A DNA stretch of 61,321 bases, from assembly GCF_012926525.1 (NCBI RefSeq), contig NZ_JABBNI010000023.1, positions 1 through 61,321 on the forward strand. The letters run 5' to 3'. Position 1 is the stretch's first letter. Each line of letters starts with the position of its first letter. This stretch comes from Clostridium muellerianum (GTDB taxonomy: Bacteria; Bacillota; Clostridia; Clostridiales; Clostridiaceae). A program made the position numbers and the translations under genes. Shown here one piece after another: positions 39,896-50,979 of the stretch. The notes beneath the pieces were generated by a model. That model was given only the letters and a program-made list of their open reading frames with translations. It did not search any database and was not told where the DNA came from.

Positions 39896-40231
39896 ATGGA
39901 AGCTAAGTCTATAGCTAAATATGTGAGAATGTCATCAATGAAAGTAGGAGTTGTTCTTGATTTGATAAGAGGCAAAAACGTAAATGAAGCTTTTGCTATA
40001 TTAAAATATACTCCAAAAGATGCAGCTGAGGTTATTAATAAAGTTTTAAAATCAGCAGTTGCAAATGCAGAAAATAATTTAAGTTTAGATATAAATAACT
40101 TATATGTTGCGGAGGCGTATGCTTGTCAAGGACCAACATTAAAGAGATTCAGACCACATGCTCAAGGAAGAGCTTTTAGAATCAAGAAAAGAACTAGTCA
40201 CGTAACAGTAGTTGTTAAAGAAAGAGCTTAA
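39896..40231 (+). CDS. rplV: 50S ribosomal protein L22
   Basis: 111 residues with the C-terminal beta-hairpin segment ([24 protein letters not shown]) that lines the exit tunnel. ATG at 39896 follows AAAGGAGGTAA. Confidence 0.97.
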   Translation: MEAKSIAKYVRMSSMKVGVVLDLIRGKNVNEAFAILKYTPKDAAEVINKVLKSAVANAENNLSLDINNLYVAEAYACQGPTLKRFRPHAQGRAFRIKKRTSHVTVVVKERA

Positions 40232-40246
40232 GAAGGAGGGAAACAG

Positions 40247-40918
40247 ATGGGACAGAAAGTACATCCACATGGCCTAAGAGTTGGCGTAATTAAAGATTGG
40301 GATGCCAAATGGTATGCAGATAAGAAAAATTTTGCAGATAACCTAGTGGAAGATAATAAGATCAGAGAATTTGTAAAGGCTAAAACTGCTTCAGCTGGAG
40401 TTTCAAGAATTCAAATTGAGAGAGCAGCTAAAAGAGTTAAGTTAAACATATTTACAGCTAAGCCTGGTATGGTAATAGGAAAAGGCGGTTCAGGAATAGA
40501 TGCTTTAAAAGCTAGTATCCAAAAGATAGTTACAGATAAGAACATCTTAATAAATATTGTTGAAGTTAAATCAGCAGAAGGTGATGCACAACTTATGGCT
40601 GAAAATATAGCTCAACAACTTGAAAAAAGAATTTCATTCAGAAGAGCAATGAAGCAAACTATTCAAAGAGCAATGAAAACTGGTGTTAAAGGAGTTAAAA
40701 CTTCATGTTCAGGAAGACTTGGTGGAGCTGAAATAGCAAGAACTGAGCAATATCATGAAGGAACAATTCCACTACAAACATTAAGAGCTGATATAGATTA
40801 TGGATTTGCAGAAGCAGATACAACATACGGAAAAATCGGAGTTAAAGTATGGGTATATAGAGGAGAAGTTCTTCCTGTTAAGAAAGTAGCTCAAAATAAG
40901 GAAGAAGTTAACGCATAG
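40247..40918 (+). CDS. rpsC: 30S ribosomal protein S3
   Basis: 223 residues with a KH domain ([15 protein letters not shown], about 75-89) and C-terminal [15 protein letters not shown]. Part of the mRNA entry channel. ATG at 40247 follows AAGGAGGGAAA. Confidence 0.97.
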   Translation: MGQKVHPHGLRVGVIKDWDAKWYADKKNFADNLVEDNKIREFVKAKTASAGVSRIQIERAAKRVKLNIFTAKPGMVIGKGGSGIDALKASIQKIVTDKNILINIVEVKSAEGDAQLMAENIAQQLEKRISFRRAMKQTIQRAMKTGVKGVKTSCSGRLGGAEIARTEQYHEGTIPLQTLRADIDYGFAEADTTYGKIGVKVWVYRGEVLPVKKVAQNKEEVNA

Positions 40919-40934
40919 GAAGGAGGAATATCAT

Positions 40935-41378
40935 ATGTTAATGCCTAAGAGAGTTAAACATCGTAAGGTACAACGTGGTAGAATGAAGGGCAAAGCTACA
41001 AGAGGAAACTTTATAGCATATGGAGATTTTGCTATACAGGCTACTGAATGTGGATGGATTACAAGCAATCAGATAGAATCTGCCAGAATAGCTATTAATA
41101 GATACATTAAAAGAGGAGGAAAACTTTGGATAAAGATTTTCCCAGATAAGCCAGTTACTGAAAAGCCTGCTGAAACTCGTATGGGTTCTGGTAAAGGATC
41201 ACCAGAATACTGGGTATCCGTTGTTAAACCAGGTAGAGTATTATTCGAATTGTCAGGTGTTAATGAAACTGTTGCAAGAGAAGCTATGAGACTTGCATCA
41301 CACAAATTACCTTTAAAGACTAAATTTGTGACTAGGAGAGATTTTGAAGAAGTGGGTGGTGAAAATAATGAAGGCTAA
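40935..41378 (+). CDS. rplP: 50S ribosomal protein L16
   Basis: 147 residues starting [15 protein letters not shown]. Conserved [10 protein letters not shown] and [13 protein letters not shown] segments. Its last 11 bases overlap the start of rpmC, so L29 translation is probably coupled to L16. Confidence 0.97.
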   Translation: MLMPKRVKHRKVQRGRMKGKATRGNFIAYGDFAIQATECGWITSNQIESARIAINRYIKRGGKLWIKIFPDKPVTEKPAETRMGSGKGSPEYWVSVVKPGRVLFELSGVNETVAREAMRLASHKLPLKTKFVTRRDFEEVGGENNEG

Positions 41379-41571
41379 AGAATTGCAAGAATTAAGACAA
41401 AACAGCCCCCTAGATTTGCAGGGTAAACTAGGAGATCTTAAAGCCGAATTATTCAATTTAAGATTTCAGTTAGCCACAGGTCAATTGGAAAATCCAATGA
41501 GAATTAAAGAAGTTAAAAAATCTATAGCCCAAATTAAGACCATCCTTAGAGAAGAAGAGCTAAGGGCATAG
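41368..41571 (+). CDS. rpmC: 50S ribosomal protein L29
   Basis: 67 residues ([20 protein letters not shown]...), two helices, at the tunnel exit beside L23. The ATG at 41368 lies inside the end of rplP in another frame; the ribosome-binding site is GGTGGTG. The upstream in-frame start at 41344 would add an unlikely N-terminus. Confidence 0.95.
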   Translation: MKAKELQELRQNSPLDLQGKLGDLKAELFNLRFQLATGQLENPMRIKEVKKSIAQIKTILREEELRA

Positions 41572-41591
41572 ACTGAAAGGAGGTTTGTTCT

Positions 41592-41846
41592 GTGGAAAGA
41601 GGAAATAGAAAAACAAGAATAGGTAAAGTTGTTTCTGACAAAATGGATAAGACAATAGTAGTAGCAATAGAAACAAAAGTTCGTCATCCATTATATGGAA
41701 AAACAGTTAATAGAACAACTAAATTTAAAGCTCATGATGAAAATAATGAAGCAAAAATTAATGATAGAGTTTTAATAATGGAAACACGACCATTATCAAA
41801 AGATAAGAGATGGAGACTTGTAGAAATAGTTGAAAAGGCTAAATAG
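41592..41846 (+). CDS. rpsQ: 30S ribosomal protein S17
   Basis: 84 residues starting (GTG) [21 protein letters not shown]. An OB-fold 16S-binding protein. GTG at 41592 follows AAAGGAGGTT. Confidence 0.97.
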   Translation: MERGNRKTRIGKVVSDKMDKTIVVAIETKVRHPLYGKTVNRTTKFKAHDENNEAKINDRVLIMETRPLSKDKRWRLVEIVEKAK

Positions 41847-41875
41847 TATATAAAGCTGAAAGGAGGGTATTTTCA

Positions 41876-42244
41876 ATGATTCAGCAACAAACATTGTTGA
41901 AAGTTGCAGATAATTCCGGTGCTAAGGAAATTATGTGTATAAGAGTATTAGGTGGTTCCAAAAGAAAATGGGGAAACATTGGTGATATAATAGTTGCTAG
42001 CGTTAAAAGTGCAACACCAGGCGGTGTTGTTAAAAAAGGTGAAGTTGTAAAGGCAGTTGTAGTAAGATCAGTAAAAGGCTTAAGAAGAGCTGATGGTTCT
42101 TACATAAGATTTGATGAAAATGCTGCTGTTATAATAAAAGAAGATAAAAACCCTAAGGGAACTCGTATCTTCGGACCAGTTGCAAGAGAGCTAAGAGATA
42201 AAGATTTTACAAAAATATTATCATTAGCACCTGAAGTTCTATAA
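41876..42244 (+). CDS. rplN: 50S ribosomal protein L14
   Basis: 122 residues starting [19 protein letters not shown], the invariant L14 start. ATG at 41876 follows AAAGGAGGGT. Confidence 0.98.
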   Translation: MIQQQTLLKVADNSGAKEIMCIRVLGGSKRKWGNIGDIIVASVKSATPGGVVKKGEVVKAVVVRSVKGLRRADGSYIRFDENAAVIIKEDKNPKGTRIFGPVARELRDKDFTKILSLAPEVL

Positions 42245-42262
42245 GATAAGGAGGTGGCTATA

Positions 42263-42586
42263 ATGGCATTAAATAAAATACATGTTAGAAAAAAAGACAC
42301 GGTTATGGTTATATCCGGAAAAGATAAGGGTAAAACAGGAGAAGTTTTAGCCGTAATGCCTAAAACAGGAAAAGTAATTGTTAAAGGCATCAATGAAGTA
42401 ACAAAACACCAGAAACCAAACAGAGCAAATATGCAGGGCGGAATAATTAAAAAGGAAGCTCCTATATATAGTTCAAAAGTAATGTTATATTGTGATAAAT
42501 GTAAATCAGTAACAAGAATAAGCCATAAATTATTAGAAGATGGAACAAAAGTTAGAGTTTGTAAGAAGTGCGGAGAAACATTCTAA
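42263..42586 (+). CDS. rplX: 50S ribosomal protein L24
   Basis: 107 residues. KOW motif ([19 protein letters not shown]) and a C-terminal extension with two CxxC pairs (CDKC, CKKC), a likely zinc knuckle seen in several Gram-positive L24s. ATG at 42263 follows AAGGAGGTGG; the in-frame codon at 42254 is inside that site. Confidence 0.97.
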   Translation: MALNKIHVRKKDTVMVISGKDKGKTGEVLAVMPKTGKVIVKGINEVTKHQKPNRANMQGGIIKKEAPIYSSKVMLYCDKCKSVTRISHKLLEDGTKVRVCKKCGETF

Positions 42587-42608
42587 TCTTTGAAAGGAGG
42601 GCTAAATA

Positions 42609-43154
42609 ATGATCTCAAGATTACAAGAAAAATATCAAAAGGAAGTAATTCCGGCTTTAATGGATAAATTTGGATATAAAAATGTTATGGAGTTACCAAA
42701 GTTAGAGAAGATAGTTATTAATATGGGTGTTGGTGAAGCTAAGGATAACCCAAAGGTGTTAGAAGCTGCAGTAAGTGATTTAACACTTATTACAGGTCAA
42801 AAACCAATTTTAACTAGAGCAAAGAAATCTATTGCTAACTTCAAAATAAGAGAAAACATGCCAATAGGTTGTAAAGTTACATTAAGAAAAGATAAGATGT
42901 ATGAATTTGCAGATAAATTAATGAATGTTGCTTTACCAAGAGTTAGAGACTTTTCTGGAGTTTCAGATAAAGCTTTTGATGGAAGAGGAAACTATTCATT
43001 AGGAGTTAAAGAGCAATTAATGTTCCCAGAAATAGAATATGATAAAATAGATAAAGTAAGAGGTATGGATATAATCTTCGTTACAACTGCAAACACTGAC
43101 GAAGAAGCAAGAGAATTATTAAGATTCCTTGGAATGCCATTCACTCAGAAATAA
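42609..43154 (+). CDS. rplE: 50S ribosomal protein L5
   Basis: 181 residues with [12 protein letters not shown] and [14 protein letters not shown] segments. Binds 5S rRNA and the 23S central protuberance. ATG at 42609 follows AAAGGAGGGC. Confidence 0.97.
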   Translation: MISRLQEKYQKEVIPALMDKFGYKNVMELPKLEKIVINMGVGEAKDNPKVLEAAVSDLTLITGQKPILTRAKKSIANFKIRENMPIGCKVTLRKDKMYEFADKLMNVALPRVRDFSGVSDKAFDGRGNYSLGVKEQLMFPEIEYDKIDKVRGMDIIFVTTANTDEEARELLRFLGMPFTQK

Positions 43155-43166
43155 GGAGGGGAAAAC

Positions 43167-43352
43167 GTGGCACGTAAAGCTTTAATAGAAAAGTGGAATA
43201 AGGACCCAAAATATTCAACTAGAGCTTACACTAGATGCAGAATTTGTGGAAGACCTCATTCTGTATTAAGAAAGTTTGGTATATGCCGTATTTGTTTCAG
43301 AGAACTTGCTTACAAAGGTGAAATACCAGGATGTAGAAAAGCAAGTTGGTAA
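43167..43352 (+). CDS. rpsN: 30S ribosomal protein S14, zinc-binding (type Z)
   Basis: 61 residues with two CxxC pairs (CRIC at 24-27 and CRIC at 40-43), the zinc-dependent short form. Starts with GTG at 43167 after AAGGAGGGG. No zinc-free S14 is present in the window. Confidence 0.97.
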   Translation: MARKALIEKWNKDPKYSTRAYTRCRICGRPHSVLRKFGICRICFRELAYKGEIPGCRKASW

Positions 43353-43383
43353 TGATAATTGTTAATGAAAGGAGGCACAATAA

Positions 43384-43782
43384 ATGGTAATGACTGATCT
43401 TATCGCAGATTTACTTACACGTATAAGAAACGCAAACATTGTTAGACATGAAATAGTAGAAGTACCTTCTTCTAACATAAAGAAGGCTATTTTAAATATA
43501 ATGCTTCAAGAAGGATATATAAAAGACGTAGAGGAATATACAGATGGTTCCGTTAATATGTTAAGACTTGCAATGAAGTATGGTCAAAGTAAAGAAAGAG
43601 TTATAACTGGTCTTAAAAGAATATCTAAGCCAGGATTAAGAGTTTATTGCAGAAAAGAAGAAATACCAAAAGTTTTAAATGGCTTGGGAATAGCTGTAAT
43701 ATCAACTTCAAAAGGAATTATTACAGACAAAGAAGCAACAAAACTTGGAGTAGGCGGAGAAGTTCTTTGCTACATATGGTAA
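43384..43782 (+). CDS. rpsH: 30S ribosomal protein S8
   Basis: 132 residues. [15 protein letters not shown] opening and C-terminal [13 protein letters not shown]8 is a primary 16S binder and in E. coli represses the spc operon. ATG at 43384 follows AAAGGAGGC; a second ATG at 43390 gives the more usual MTDL start and is a fair alternative. Confidence 0.96.
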   Translation: MVMTDLIADLLTRIRNANIVRHEIVEVPSSNIKKAILNIMLQEGYIKDVEEYTDGSVNMLRLAMKYGQSKERVITGLKRISKPGLRVYCRKEEIPKVLNGLGIAVISTSKGIITDKEATKLGVGGEVLCYIW

Positions 43783-43890
43783 TTTGAAGATATAAAAGAA
43801 ATGTAAAGTATTATTACTTAAGTCAAAGTAATTAGGATATATAGCAAATTAAGCTTGTTATGTGCCTATAGGAATACAGGAGGTGTAATC

Positions 43891-44433
43891 ATGTCAAGAA
43901 TAGGAAAGCTCCCAGTAGCTATACCAAACGGCGCAACTGTTACAGTAACACCAGACAACGTTGTTACTGTAAAAGGACCAAAAGGCCAACTTGTTAGAGC
44001 TATGAGCAAAGATGTAAATATAGCTCTTGAAGACAACCATGTAGTTGTTACAAGAGACAGCGATGTAAAGAATGTAAGAGCTCTTCACGGATTAACAAGA
44101 GCACTAATAAATAACATGGTTATCGGAGTAACTGAAGGATATGCAAAAACACTGGAATTAGTAGGTGTTGGTTACAGAGCTCAGTTACAAGGTAAAAAAT
44201 TAGTTATGAATCTTGGATATTCACATCCAGTTGAAATAGAACCAGTTGAAGGCGTAGTATTTGAAACACCTGCTGCTACTAAAGTTATCGTTAGAGGTAT
44301 TGATAAAGAATTAGTTGGTGCCGTTGCAGCAGATATAAGAACTTGGAGAAAACCTGAACCTTACAAGGGAAAAGGTATCAAATACGAAAACGAAGTTATA
44401 AGACGTAAAGAAGGTAAGACTGGTAAGAAATAA
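43891..44433 (+). CDS. rplF: 50S ribosomal protein L6
   Basis: 180 residues starting [15 protein letters not shown]-terminal [23 protein letters not shown] is the 23S-binding tail. ATG at 43891 follows AGGAGGTG; the ORF extension to 43855 lacks a ribosome-binding site. The 108-base rpsH-rplF spacer is A+T-rich with no clear structure. Confidence 0.97.
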   Translation: MSRIGKLPVAIPNGATVTVTPDNVVTVKGPKGQLVRAMSKDVNIALEDNHVVVTRDSDVKNVRALHGLTRALINNMVIGVTEGYAKTLELVGVGYRAQLQGKKLVMNLGYSHPVEIEPVEGVVFETPAATKVIVRGIDKELVGAVAADIRTWRKPEPYKGKGIKYENEVIRRKEGKTGKK

Positions 44434-44451
44434 TAGAAAGGAGTGACTTTT

Positions 44452-44811
44452 ATGTTCAATAAAGACGACAGAAAAAAAGCTAGAGTAAGACGTCATCTTA
44501 GAGTTCGTAAGAAAATTTTTGGAACAACTGAAAGACCTAGATTTGCAGTATATAGAAGTGAAAAAAATATATATGCTCAAATAATAGATGATATAAATGG
44601 AAAAACTTTAGTTTCTGCTTCAACTTTGGATAAAGATTTCGAAGGTATAGGCAGTAATAAAGAATCAGCTAAAAAAGTTGGTGAAATAATAGCTAAAAGA
44701 GCTATTGAACATGGAATAAAAGAAGTAGTTTTTGATAGAGGCGGATATGTATATCACGGAAGAGTACAGAATCTTGCAGAAGGCGCAAGAGAGGCTGGTT
44801 TACAATTCTAA
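44452..44811 (+). CDS. rplR: 50S ribosomal protein L18
   Basis: 119 residues starting [18 protein letters not shown]-terminal [19 protein letters not shown]. Binds 5S rRNA. ATG at 44452 follows AAAGGAGTG; the GTG at 44443 is part of that site. Confidence 0.97.
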   Translation: MFNKDDRKKARVRRHLRVRKKIFGTTERPRFAVYRSEKNIYAQIIDDINGKTLVSASTLDKDFEGIGSNKESAKKVGEIIAKRAIEHGIKEVVFDRGGYVYHGRVQNLAEGAREAGLQF

Positions 44812-44827
44812 AGAAGGAGGGAAATAA

Positions 44828-45325
44828 ATGAGAATCGATCCTAGCACTTTAAATCTTAAAGAAAAAGTTGTATTTATAAACAGAGTTGCTAAGGTTGTTA
44901 AAGGTGGTAGAAACTTTAGATTTAGTGCCCTTGTAGTTGTTGGTGATGAAAATGGTCACGTAGGCGTAGGAACTGGTAAATCTATAGAAATACCTGAAGC
45001 AATCAGAAAAGGCATAGAAGATGCTAAAAAGAATTTAGTAGAAGTTGCAATGCTTGGTACAACAGTACCACATGATATACAAGGTGAATTTGGTACTGGA
45101 AGAGTACTTATAATGACAGCATCAGAAGGTACAGGAGTTATAGCAGGAGGTCCTGCTAGAGCGGTACTTGAACTTGCAGGATTAAAGGATGTTAGAGCTA
45201 AATCTTTAGGATCCAATAATCCAAGAAATATGGTTAATGCTACTATAAACGGTTTATCAAGATTAAGAACAGCAGAACATGTTGCTAATCTTAGAGGTAA
45301 ATCTGTTGAAGAAATTTTAGGTTAG
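44828..45325 (+). CDS. rpsE: 30S ribosomal protein S5
   Basis: 165 residues with double-stranded RNA-binding fold ([19 protein letters not shown]) and [10 protein letters not shown] core. Helps decoding accuracy. ATG at 44828 follows AAGGAGGGAAA. Confidence 0.97.
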   Translation: MRIDPSTLNLKEKVVFINRVAKVVKGGRNFRFSALVVVGDENGHVGVGTGKSIEIPEAIRKGIEDAKKNLVEVAMLGTTVPHDIQGEFGTGRVLIMTASEGTGVIAGGPARAVLELAGLKDVRAKSLGSNNPRNMVNATINGLSRLRTAEHVANLRGKSVEEILG

Positions 45326-45339
45326 GGGGGGAATGAACC

Positions 45340-45519
45340 TTGGCTAAAATTAAAATAACTTTAACTAAAAGCTTAATAGGAAGAAAAAAAGATCATATTG
45401 CTACTGTTAACGCTCTTGGATTAAAGAAAATAGGAAAAGTTGTAGAACATGAGGATACTCCTCAGATTAAAGGTATGATAAAAAAAGTTAGCTATCTTCT
45501 AAATGTAGAAGAAGCGTAA
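45340..45519 (+). CDS. rpmD: 50S ribosomal protein L30
   Basis: A short gene of 59 residues, starting (TTG) [19 protein letters not shown]. It fills the gap between rpsE and rplO, its conserved place. TTG at 45340 follows a seven-G ribosome-binding site (AGGGGGGGAATG). Ends TAA at 45517-45519. Confidence 0.94.
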   Translation: MAKIKITLTKSLIGRKKDHIATVNALGLKKIGKVVEHEDTPQIKGMIKKVSYLLNVEEA

Positions 45520-45541
45520 TACAGAGGAGGTGTAAGTTGAA

Positions 45542-45982
45542 ATGAAACTTCATGAGTTAAAACCAGCAGAAGGATCAAGAAAAGCTCCTAAAAGAGTAGG
45601 TAGAGGTACTGGTTCAGGTTTAGGAAGAAACGCTGGTAAAGGTGAAAAAGGACAAAAAGCTAGATCCGGCGGCGGAGTCAGATTAGGTTTTGAAGGCGGA
45701 CAGATGCCTTTATTCAGGAGACTTCCCAAAAGAGGATTTACAAATATATTTGCAAAAGAATTCTCAACTATAAATGTTGATAGATTAAATATTTTTGAAG
45801 ATGGCACTGAAGTTACACCAGAATTACTATTATCAAAAGGAATAGTAAGGAAATCAAAAGATGGTGTTAAGATACTTGGCAATGGTGATTTGCAGAAAAA
45901 ATTAACTGTAAAAGCAGCAAAATTCTCACAGGTAGCTAAAGAAAAAATAGAAGCGCTTGGAGGAAAAGTTGAGGTGGTATAA
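45542..45982 (+). CDS. rplO: 50S ribosomal protein L15
   Basis: 146 residues with the glycine/arginine-rich N-terminus ([20 protein letters not shown]) and [21 protein letters not shown] at 45542 follows GAGGAGGTG. secY starts two bases after its stop. Confidence 0.97.
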   Translation: MKLHELKPAEGSRKAPKRVGRGTGSGLGRNAGKGEKGQKARSGGGVRLGFEGGQMPLFRRLPKRGFTNIFAKEFSTINVDRLNIFEDGTEVTPELLLSKGIVRKSKDGVKILGNGDLQKKLTVKAAKFSQVAKEKIEALGGKVEVV

Positions 45983-45984
45983 TA

Positions 45985-47265
45985 ATGTTATCAACCTTAC
46001 GTAATGCCTGGAAAGTTCCGGAGTTGAGAAAAAGATTATTGTTTACAATACTAATGATAGCAATTTTCAGGATGGGAAATTTTATTCCTGTTCCTGGAAT
46101 TGATACTACAAAACTTGCTGATTTAACTAAAGGCGGATCATTATTTGGTTTTTATGATTTGATAGCAGGTGGTGCATTTAGTAGATTTAGTATATTTGCT
46201 CTTGGTGTAGTACCATTTATTAACTCTTCCATCATAATGCAATTATTGCAAATTGCGATTCCTGCGTTAGAACAACTTTCTAAAGAAGGAGACGATGGAA
46301 GAAAGAAAATACAACAATATACAAGATATGCTGCAGTGCCTTTAGCAGCAATTCAAGCTATTAGTACATATGTTATAATAGCTAGAGCTAATGCACTTCA
46401 TGATCCATATAATAAAGTTAATGCATTTTTAATAATACTTACATTGACTACAGCTTCAACGTTTTTAATTTGGCTTGGTGATAGAATTACTGATAGTGGA
46501 ATTGGAAATGGTATATCGCTTTTAATATTTGTAAATATTATTTCTGGATTTCCAAAGACACTAAATCAAATTATAGGACTGCAGAAAATGGAGACAATTA
46601 ATTTTATTGAGCTTGTAGCACTGGTTGTGGTGGCATTTGCAATGTTTGTAGCAGTAGTAATTATGACTTTATCAGAAAGAAGAATACCTATACAATATGC
46701 TGGAAAAACATCAGGTGGAAAGCTTTATAAAGGTCAATCCACTCATATTCCTATTAATGTAAATGGTTCAGCAGTTATTGGAATAATATTTGCTATATCT
46801 GTTATGCAGTTTCCAATGACTATAGGTCAGTTTTGGCCAAATTCAGCTTTCTATAAATTTGTAACTGCAGGTAAATTTAGTATATTTAAAGATGGTAGTT
46901 GGCAATATGCACTAACTTATTTTTTATTAACAATATTCTTTACTTGGTTTTATACAGAGGTTACTTTGAAGCCTGAAGAAATGTCAGAAAACATGCATAA
47001 GTCATCAGGATTCATACCAGGAATAAGACCAGGAGAACCTACAACTGAGCACATAGAAAAAGTTCTTGCTAAAGTTTCAATACTTGGTGGATCTTTTGCA
47101 GGAGTGATAGCAGTAATACCAATGATAGCTCAAAATCATACAAACTTTAAAGGTATATATTTTGGGGCTACTGGATTGCTTATTATTGTAAATGTTGCTA
47201 TAGAAACAATAAAGCAAATAGAGTCACAGTTGGTAATGCGTCATTACCAAGGGTTCTTAAGGTAA
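45985..47265 (+). CDS. secY: Protein translocase subunit SecY
   Basis: 426 residues with ten expected membrane segments. Conserved IFRMGNFIPVPGID near the N-terminus and ATGLLIIVNVAIETIKQIESQ at the C-terminal helix before RHYQGFLR. Forms the export channel with SecE (20786). Its ribosome-binding site GAGGTGG is in the end of rplO. Confidence 0.97.
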   Translation: MLSTLRNAWKVPELRKRLLFTILMIAIFRMGNFIPVPGIDTTKLADLTKGGSLFGFYDLIAGGAFSRFSIFALGVVPFINSSIIMQLLQIAIPALEQLSKEGDDGRKKIQQYTRYAAVPLAAIQAISTYVIIARANALHDPYNKVNAFLIILTLTTASTFLIWLGDRITDSGIGNGISLLIFVNIISGFPKTLNQIIGLQKMETINFIELVALVVVAFAMFVAVVIMTLSERRIPIQYAGKTSGGKLYKGQSTHIPINVNGSAVIGIIFAISVMQFPMTIGQFWPNSAFYKFVTAGKFSIFKDGSWQYALTYFLLTIFFTWFYTEVTLKPEEMSENMHKSSGFIPGIRPGEPTTEHIEKVLAKVSILGGSFAGVIAVIPMIAQNHTNFKGIYFGATGLLIIVNVAIETIKQIESQLVMRHYQGFLR

Positions 47266-47289
47266 TAAAAATATTTGGAGATGATTCAA

Positions 47290-47943
47290 GTGAAAATAAT
47301 TTTATTAGGTCCTCCAGGAGCTGGAAAAGGAACTCAGGCTAAATTAATTAGTGAAAAATTTTTAATACCTCATATATCTACAGGAGATATTTTTAGAAAG
47401 AATATTTCAGAAAAAACTCCTCTTGGAATTGAGGCTAAAACATATATGGATAATGGAAAGCTAGTACCTGATGAAGTTACTATAGGAATAGTAAAAGATA
47501 GGTTGAATGAAGATGATTGTAAGAATGGCTTTTTATTAGACGGATTTCCAAGAACAGTTAAGCAGGCTGAAGCTTTAGATTCATTTTTAAATGCTAATGA
47601 ACAAAAAATTGATACTGCATTACTTATAGATGTTCCTAAGGAATTTATTCTAGAAAGGATGACAGGAAGAAGAGTTTGTTCAAAATGTGGCGCAAGCTAC
47701 CATGTAAAGTTTAATCCTTCTAATGTTGAAGGAAAATGTGATGCTTGTGGCGGCGAATTAATACAAAGAAAAGATGATACTGAAGCAACTGTTAAAGAAA
47801 GATTAGATGTGTATGATAGGCAGACTCAACCACTTATTCAATACTATAAAAATCAAAGTATACTCTCAACAGTAGAAGGAACAGGAGAAATAACAAAAGT
47901 TTTTGATGAAATTTGTAATGTTCTAGGAGCTGTTGGTAAATGA
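47290..47943 (+). CDS. adk: Adenylate kinase
   Basis: 217 residues starting (GTG) [17 protein letters not shown]-loop GPPGAGKGT at 7-15, LLDGFPRT in the middle, and a zinc-type LID domain with two CxxC pairs (CSKC, CDAC). Balances ATP, ADP and AMP. I chose GTG at 47290, 8 bases after GGAGA, over the TTG at 47275. Its TGA overlaps the map ATG. Confidence 0.95.
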   Translation: MKIILLGPPGAGKGTQAKLISEKFLIPHISTGDIFRKNISEKTPLGIEAKTYMDNGKLVPDEVTIGIVKDRLNEDDCKNGFLLDGFPRTVKQAEALDSFLNANEQKIDTALLIDVPKEFILERMTGRRVCSKCGASYHVKFNPSNVEGKCDACGGELIQRKDDTEATVKERLDVYDRQTQPLIQYYKNQSILSTVEGTGEITKVFDEICNVLGAVGK

Positions 47944-48689
47944 TAATAATTAAAACAGACAGAGAAATAGAGTATATGAGGCAGGCGGGTAAAGTTGTTG
48001 GAAATACCCTGTTGAAACTTGAAGAAGCAGTGAAACCTGGTATAACAACTGCAGAATTGGATAGAATTGCAGAAAGCTATATTGAAAAACAGGGAGCAAA
48101 ACCATCCTTTAAAGGGTATTGTGGATTTCCAGGTTCAATATGTACTTCAGTTAATAAGGAAGTAGTTCATGGTATTCCAAATAAAAATGTAATTTTGCAA
48201 GAAGGCGATATAATAAGCGTTGATTGTGGAGCTATATTGAATGGATATCAGGGCGATGCAGCAAGAACTTTTGCTGTAGGCAAAATTTCTAAAGAAGCTG
48301 AAAACTTAATTGAAGTGACAAAACAAAGTTTTTTTAAAGGTGTTGAAAAAGCTGTTGTTGGAAATAGATTAACTGATATTTCTGCATCTATTCAAGCTTA
48401 TGCTGAAAGCTTTGGATATTCTATAGTAAGAGAATATGTAGGTCATGGTATAGGCAAAGATATGCACGAAGATCCTGAGGTACCTAATTATGGAAGACCT
48501 GGAAGAGGACCAAAATTAACTCGGGGTATTGTGCTCGCCATAGAACCTATGGTAAATGCAGGAAAATGCCGTGTAGAAACAGAACCTAACAATTGGACTG
48601 TTGTAACAATGGATGGTAGCCTATCAGCTCATTATGAAAATACCGTTGCTATTTTAGAGAACGGTCCTGAGATACTGACCTTAATTTAA
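47940..48689 (+). CDS. map: Methionine aminopeptidase, type I
   Basis: 249 residues. Metal ligands are expected at the [17 protein letters not shown] aspartates, [10 protein letters not shown] histidine and EPMVNAG glutamate. Removes initiator methionine. The ATG overlaps the adk stop as ATGA, so translation is coupled. Confidence 0.97.
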   Translation: MIIIKTDREIEYMRQAGKVVGNTLLKLEEAVKPGITTAELDRIAESYIEKQGAKPSFKGYCGFPGSICTSVNKEVVHGIPNKNVILQEGDIISVDCGAILNGYQGDAARTFAVGKISKEAENLIEVTKQSFFKGVEKAVVGNRLTDISASIQAYAESFGYSIVREYVGHGIGKDMHEDPEVPNYGRPGRGPKLTRGIVLAIEPMVNAGKCRVETEPNNWTVVTMDGSLSAHYENTVAILENGPEILTLI

Positions 48690-48700
48690 TAGAGGTGAAT

Positions 48701-48988
48701 ATGTTGTTAGACAGTAATAGCTGTATAGGAAAGTTAGTTTGTTCAAAAGCAGGAAGAGATAAAGGAAAATTCTTCATAATACTAAGCGTGTTAGATGATG
48801 AATATGTTTATATTTGTGATGGAGACCTTAGAACTGTAGAAAAACCAAAAAAGAAAAAAGTGAAGCATTTAAACTTTACTAGTTCTGTAGCTGAAGAAAT
48901 AAGAGATCTGTTAATATCAAATCAAAAAGTTAATAGTGCGATGATAAGAAAATTTATGCAGTCTTACGACAAGAATAAGGAGGTTTGA
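48701..48988 (+). CDS. KOW-domain RNA-binding protein (L14e-like)
   Basis: 95 residues. The N-terminal half ([20 protein letters not shown]) is a KOW motif, followed by a basic [10 protein letters not shown] segment and a helical tail. Small KOW proteins of this sort lie between map and infA in many clostridia and related Firmicutes; the context suggests a ribosome- or rRNA-associated role, not demonstrated by sequence. ATG at 48701 follows AGAGGTG. Confidence 0.88.
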   Translation: MLLDSNSCIGKLVCSKAGRDKGKFFIILSVLDDEYVYICDGDLRTVEKPKKKKVKHLNFTSSVAEEIRDLLISNQKVNSAMIRKFMQSYDKNKEV

Positions 48989-48995
48989 TTACCTT

Positions 48996-49214
48996 ATGTC
49001 AAAAGATGATGTTATAGAAATGCAGGGTACTGTTTTAGAAGCGTTACCTAATGCTATGTTTGAAGTAGAATTGGAAAGCGGACATAAAATATTGGCACAT
49101 ATATCAGGTAAGTTAAGAATGAACTTTATAAGAATTCTTCCAGGTGACAAAGTTACAGTAGAGCTTTCTCCATACGATTTAAGTCGTGGAAGAATAACCT
49201 GGAGAGCAAAGTAA
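48996..49214 (+). CDS. infA: Translation initiation factor IF-1
   Basis: 72 residues of OB fold ([20 protein letters not shown] ... GRITWRAK), exactly the family length. ATG at 48996 follows AAGGAGGTTTG. In the conserved order infA-rpmJ-rpsM. Confidence 0.97.
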   Translation: MSKDDVIEMQGTVLEALPNAMFEVELESGHKILAHISGKLRMNFIRILPGDKVTVELSPYDLSRGRITWRAK

Positions 49215-49226
49215 GGAGGGTTAGCT

Positions 49227-49340
49227 ATGAAAGTAAGACCATCAGTTAAGCCTATGTGTGAAAAATGCAAAATTATTAAAAGAAAAGGAAGAGTAATGGT
49301 TATCTGTGAAAATCCTAAACACAAACAAAAACAAGGCTAA
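49227..49340 (+). CDS. rpmJ: 50S ribosomal protein L36 (zinc-binding)
   Basis: A short gene of 37 residues, [20 protein letters not shown] onwards, with zinc ligands C11, C14, C27 and H32. ATG at 49227 follows AAGGAGGG. Confidence 0.96.
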   Translation: MKVRPSVKPMCEKCKIIKRKGRVMVICENPKHKQKQG

Positions 49341-49482
49341 TAAATTATTAATAAAAAACAATTTTATGTTATTAATGTTTTAGGATGCGGCTGCATGTAG
49401 AATTAAAATTATTCTATTGACCTAAAGCTTTATATAAAAAATAAATCCATACCAACTAGATATTCAGGAGGTGTAAATTTTA

Positions 49483-49854
49483 ATGGCAAGAATAGCAGGT
49501 GTCGACCTACCAAAGGAAAAAAGAGTAGAAATAGGTCTAACTTATATATATGGTATAGGACTACCAACTTCTCATAAAATCCTTAGTGAAACTGGAGTAA
49601 ATCCAGATGTTAGAGTTAAGGATTTAACTGAAGAAGAAGTTAATACGTTAAGAGACTATGTAAATAAGAACATAAAGGTTGAAGGCGACTTAAGAAGAGA
49701 GATTGCTCTTAACATAAAGAGATTAATCGAAATTGGATGTTACAGAGGAATAAGACATAGAAGAGGTCTTCCAGTAAGAGGACAAAAGACTAAGACAAAC
49801 GCAAGAACAAGAAAAGGTCCTAAGAAAATGATAGGGGCTAAGAAAAAGAAATAA
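49483..49854 (+). CDS. rpsM: 30S ribosomal protein S13
   Basis: 123 residues starting [20 protein letters not shown] with the basic C-terminal [22 protein letters not shown] at 49483 follows CAGGAGGTG. The 142-base spacer before it is A+T-rich with only a minor GATGCGGCTGCATG inverted repeat (near 49383-49397). Confidence 0.97.
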   Translation: MARIAGVDLPKEKRVEIGLTYIYGIGLPTSHKILSETGVNPDVRVKDLTEEEVNTLRDYVNKNIKVEGDLRREIALNIKRLIEIGCYRGIRHRRGLPVRGQKTKTNARTRKGPKKMIGAKKKK

Positions 49855-49876
49855 CAGAGCGTAAGGAGGGAGAAAG

Positions 49877-50275
49877 ATGGCAGCTGGATCAAAGAATAGA
49901 AAGACTAGAAGAAGAAAAGAGAAAAAGAATATTGAGCATGGCTGTGCACATATAAAATCAACTTTTAATAATTCAATAGTAACTATAACTGATGCTGTAG
50001 GAAATGCATTATCATGGGCTAGTGCAGGTGGATTAGGATTTAGAGGTTCTAGAAAGAGTACTCCATTTGCTGCTCAAATGGCAGCTGAAACATCAGCAAA
50101 AGCAGCTATGGAACATGGATTAAAGAGTGTTGAAGTATACGTTAAGGGACCAGGAGCTGGTAGAGAAGCTGCAATAAGATCACTACAAGCTGCTGGATTA
50201 GAAGTTACATTGATTAAAGATGTTACTCCTATACCACATAACGGATGCAGACCACCAAAAAGAAGAAGAGTTTAG
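49877..50275 (+). CDS. rpsK: 30S ribosomal protein S11
   Basis: 132 residues with [18 protein letters not shown] and C-terminal [15 protein letters not shown]. Lines the 30S platform. ATG at 49877 follows AAGGAGGGAG. Confidence 0.97.
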   Translation: MAAGSKNRKTRRRKEKKNIEHGCAHIKSTFNNSIVTITDAVGNALSWASAGGLGFRGSRKSTPFAAQMAAETSAKAAMEHGLKSVEVYVKGPGAGREAAIRSLQAAGLEVTLIKDVTPIPHNGCRPPKRRRV

Positions 50276-50295
50276 GTATAGGAGGTGTAAATTTA

Positions 50296-50916
50296 ATGGC
50301 AAGATATACTGGAGCAGTATGTAGATTATGTAGAAGAGAAGGCTTAAAATTATTCCTTAAAGGGGATAGATGCTTTACAGATAAATGTGCAGTTTCTAGA
50401 AGAGGTTATGCACCAGGACAGCACGGACAAAGTAGAAAAAAATTATCTAACTATGGATTACAATTAAGAGAGAAACAAAAAGCTAGAAGAATATATGGAA
50501 TACTAGAAGGACAGTTCAGAACATATTATGAAAGAGCTGAAAGAAAAAGAGGTATATCAGGTGAAAACTTGTTAAAACTTCTTGAAATGAGACTTGATAA
50601 TGTAGTTTATAAATTTGGATATGGAAACTCAAGACCTGAAGCTAGACAGTTAGTAACACACGGACACTTTTTAGTAAATGGTAAGAAGGTAGATATCGCT
50701 TCTTATCAAGTTTCACCTAATGATGTTATAACTGTAAGTGAAAAGAGTAGAGCAACAGAAAAGTTTAAGACTTTTGCTGAAAATCCAAAAACTTTACCAG
50801 CTTGGTTAGAAGGAAATCCAGAAAACTTTGAAGGAAAAATTCTTAGAGAGCCTTCAAGAGAAGATATCGATGTTCCTGTTAACGAAACATTAATAGTAGA
50901 GTTATATAGTAAATAA
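50296..50916 (+). CDS. rpsD: 30S ribosomal protein S4
   Basis: 206 residues starting [20 protein letters not shown], with N-terminal cysteines C9, C12, then C26 and C31 in the zinc-type arrangement, and an S4 RNA-binding domain (about 95-155). In Bacillus S4 controls its own mRNA. ATG at 50296 follows AGGAGGTG; the ORF extension into rpsK lacks a ribosome-binding site. Confidence 0.97.
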   Translation: MARYTGAVCRLCRREGLKLFLKGDRCFTDKCAVSRRGYAPGQHGQSRKKLSNYGLQLREKQKARRIYGILEGQFRTYYERAERKRGISGENLLKLLEMRLDNVVYKFGYGNSRPEARQLVTHGHFLVNGKKVDIASYQVSPNDVITVSEKSRATEKFKTFAENPKTLPAWLEGNPENFEGKILREPSREDIDVPVNETLIVELYSK

Positions 50917-50979
50917 TTAATATTAGAATCAGTTGCCCTCAAAATAAATTGAAATACAAATAGAAGGAGGGTTATATTC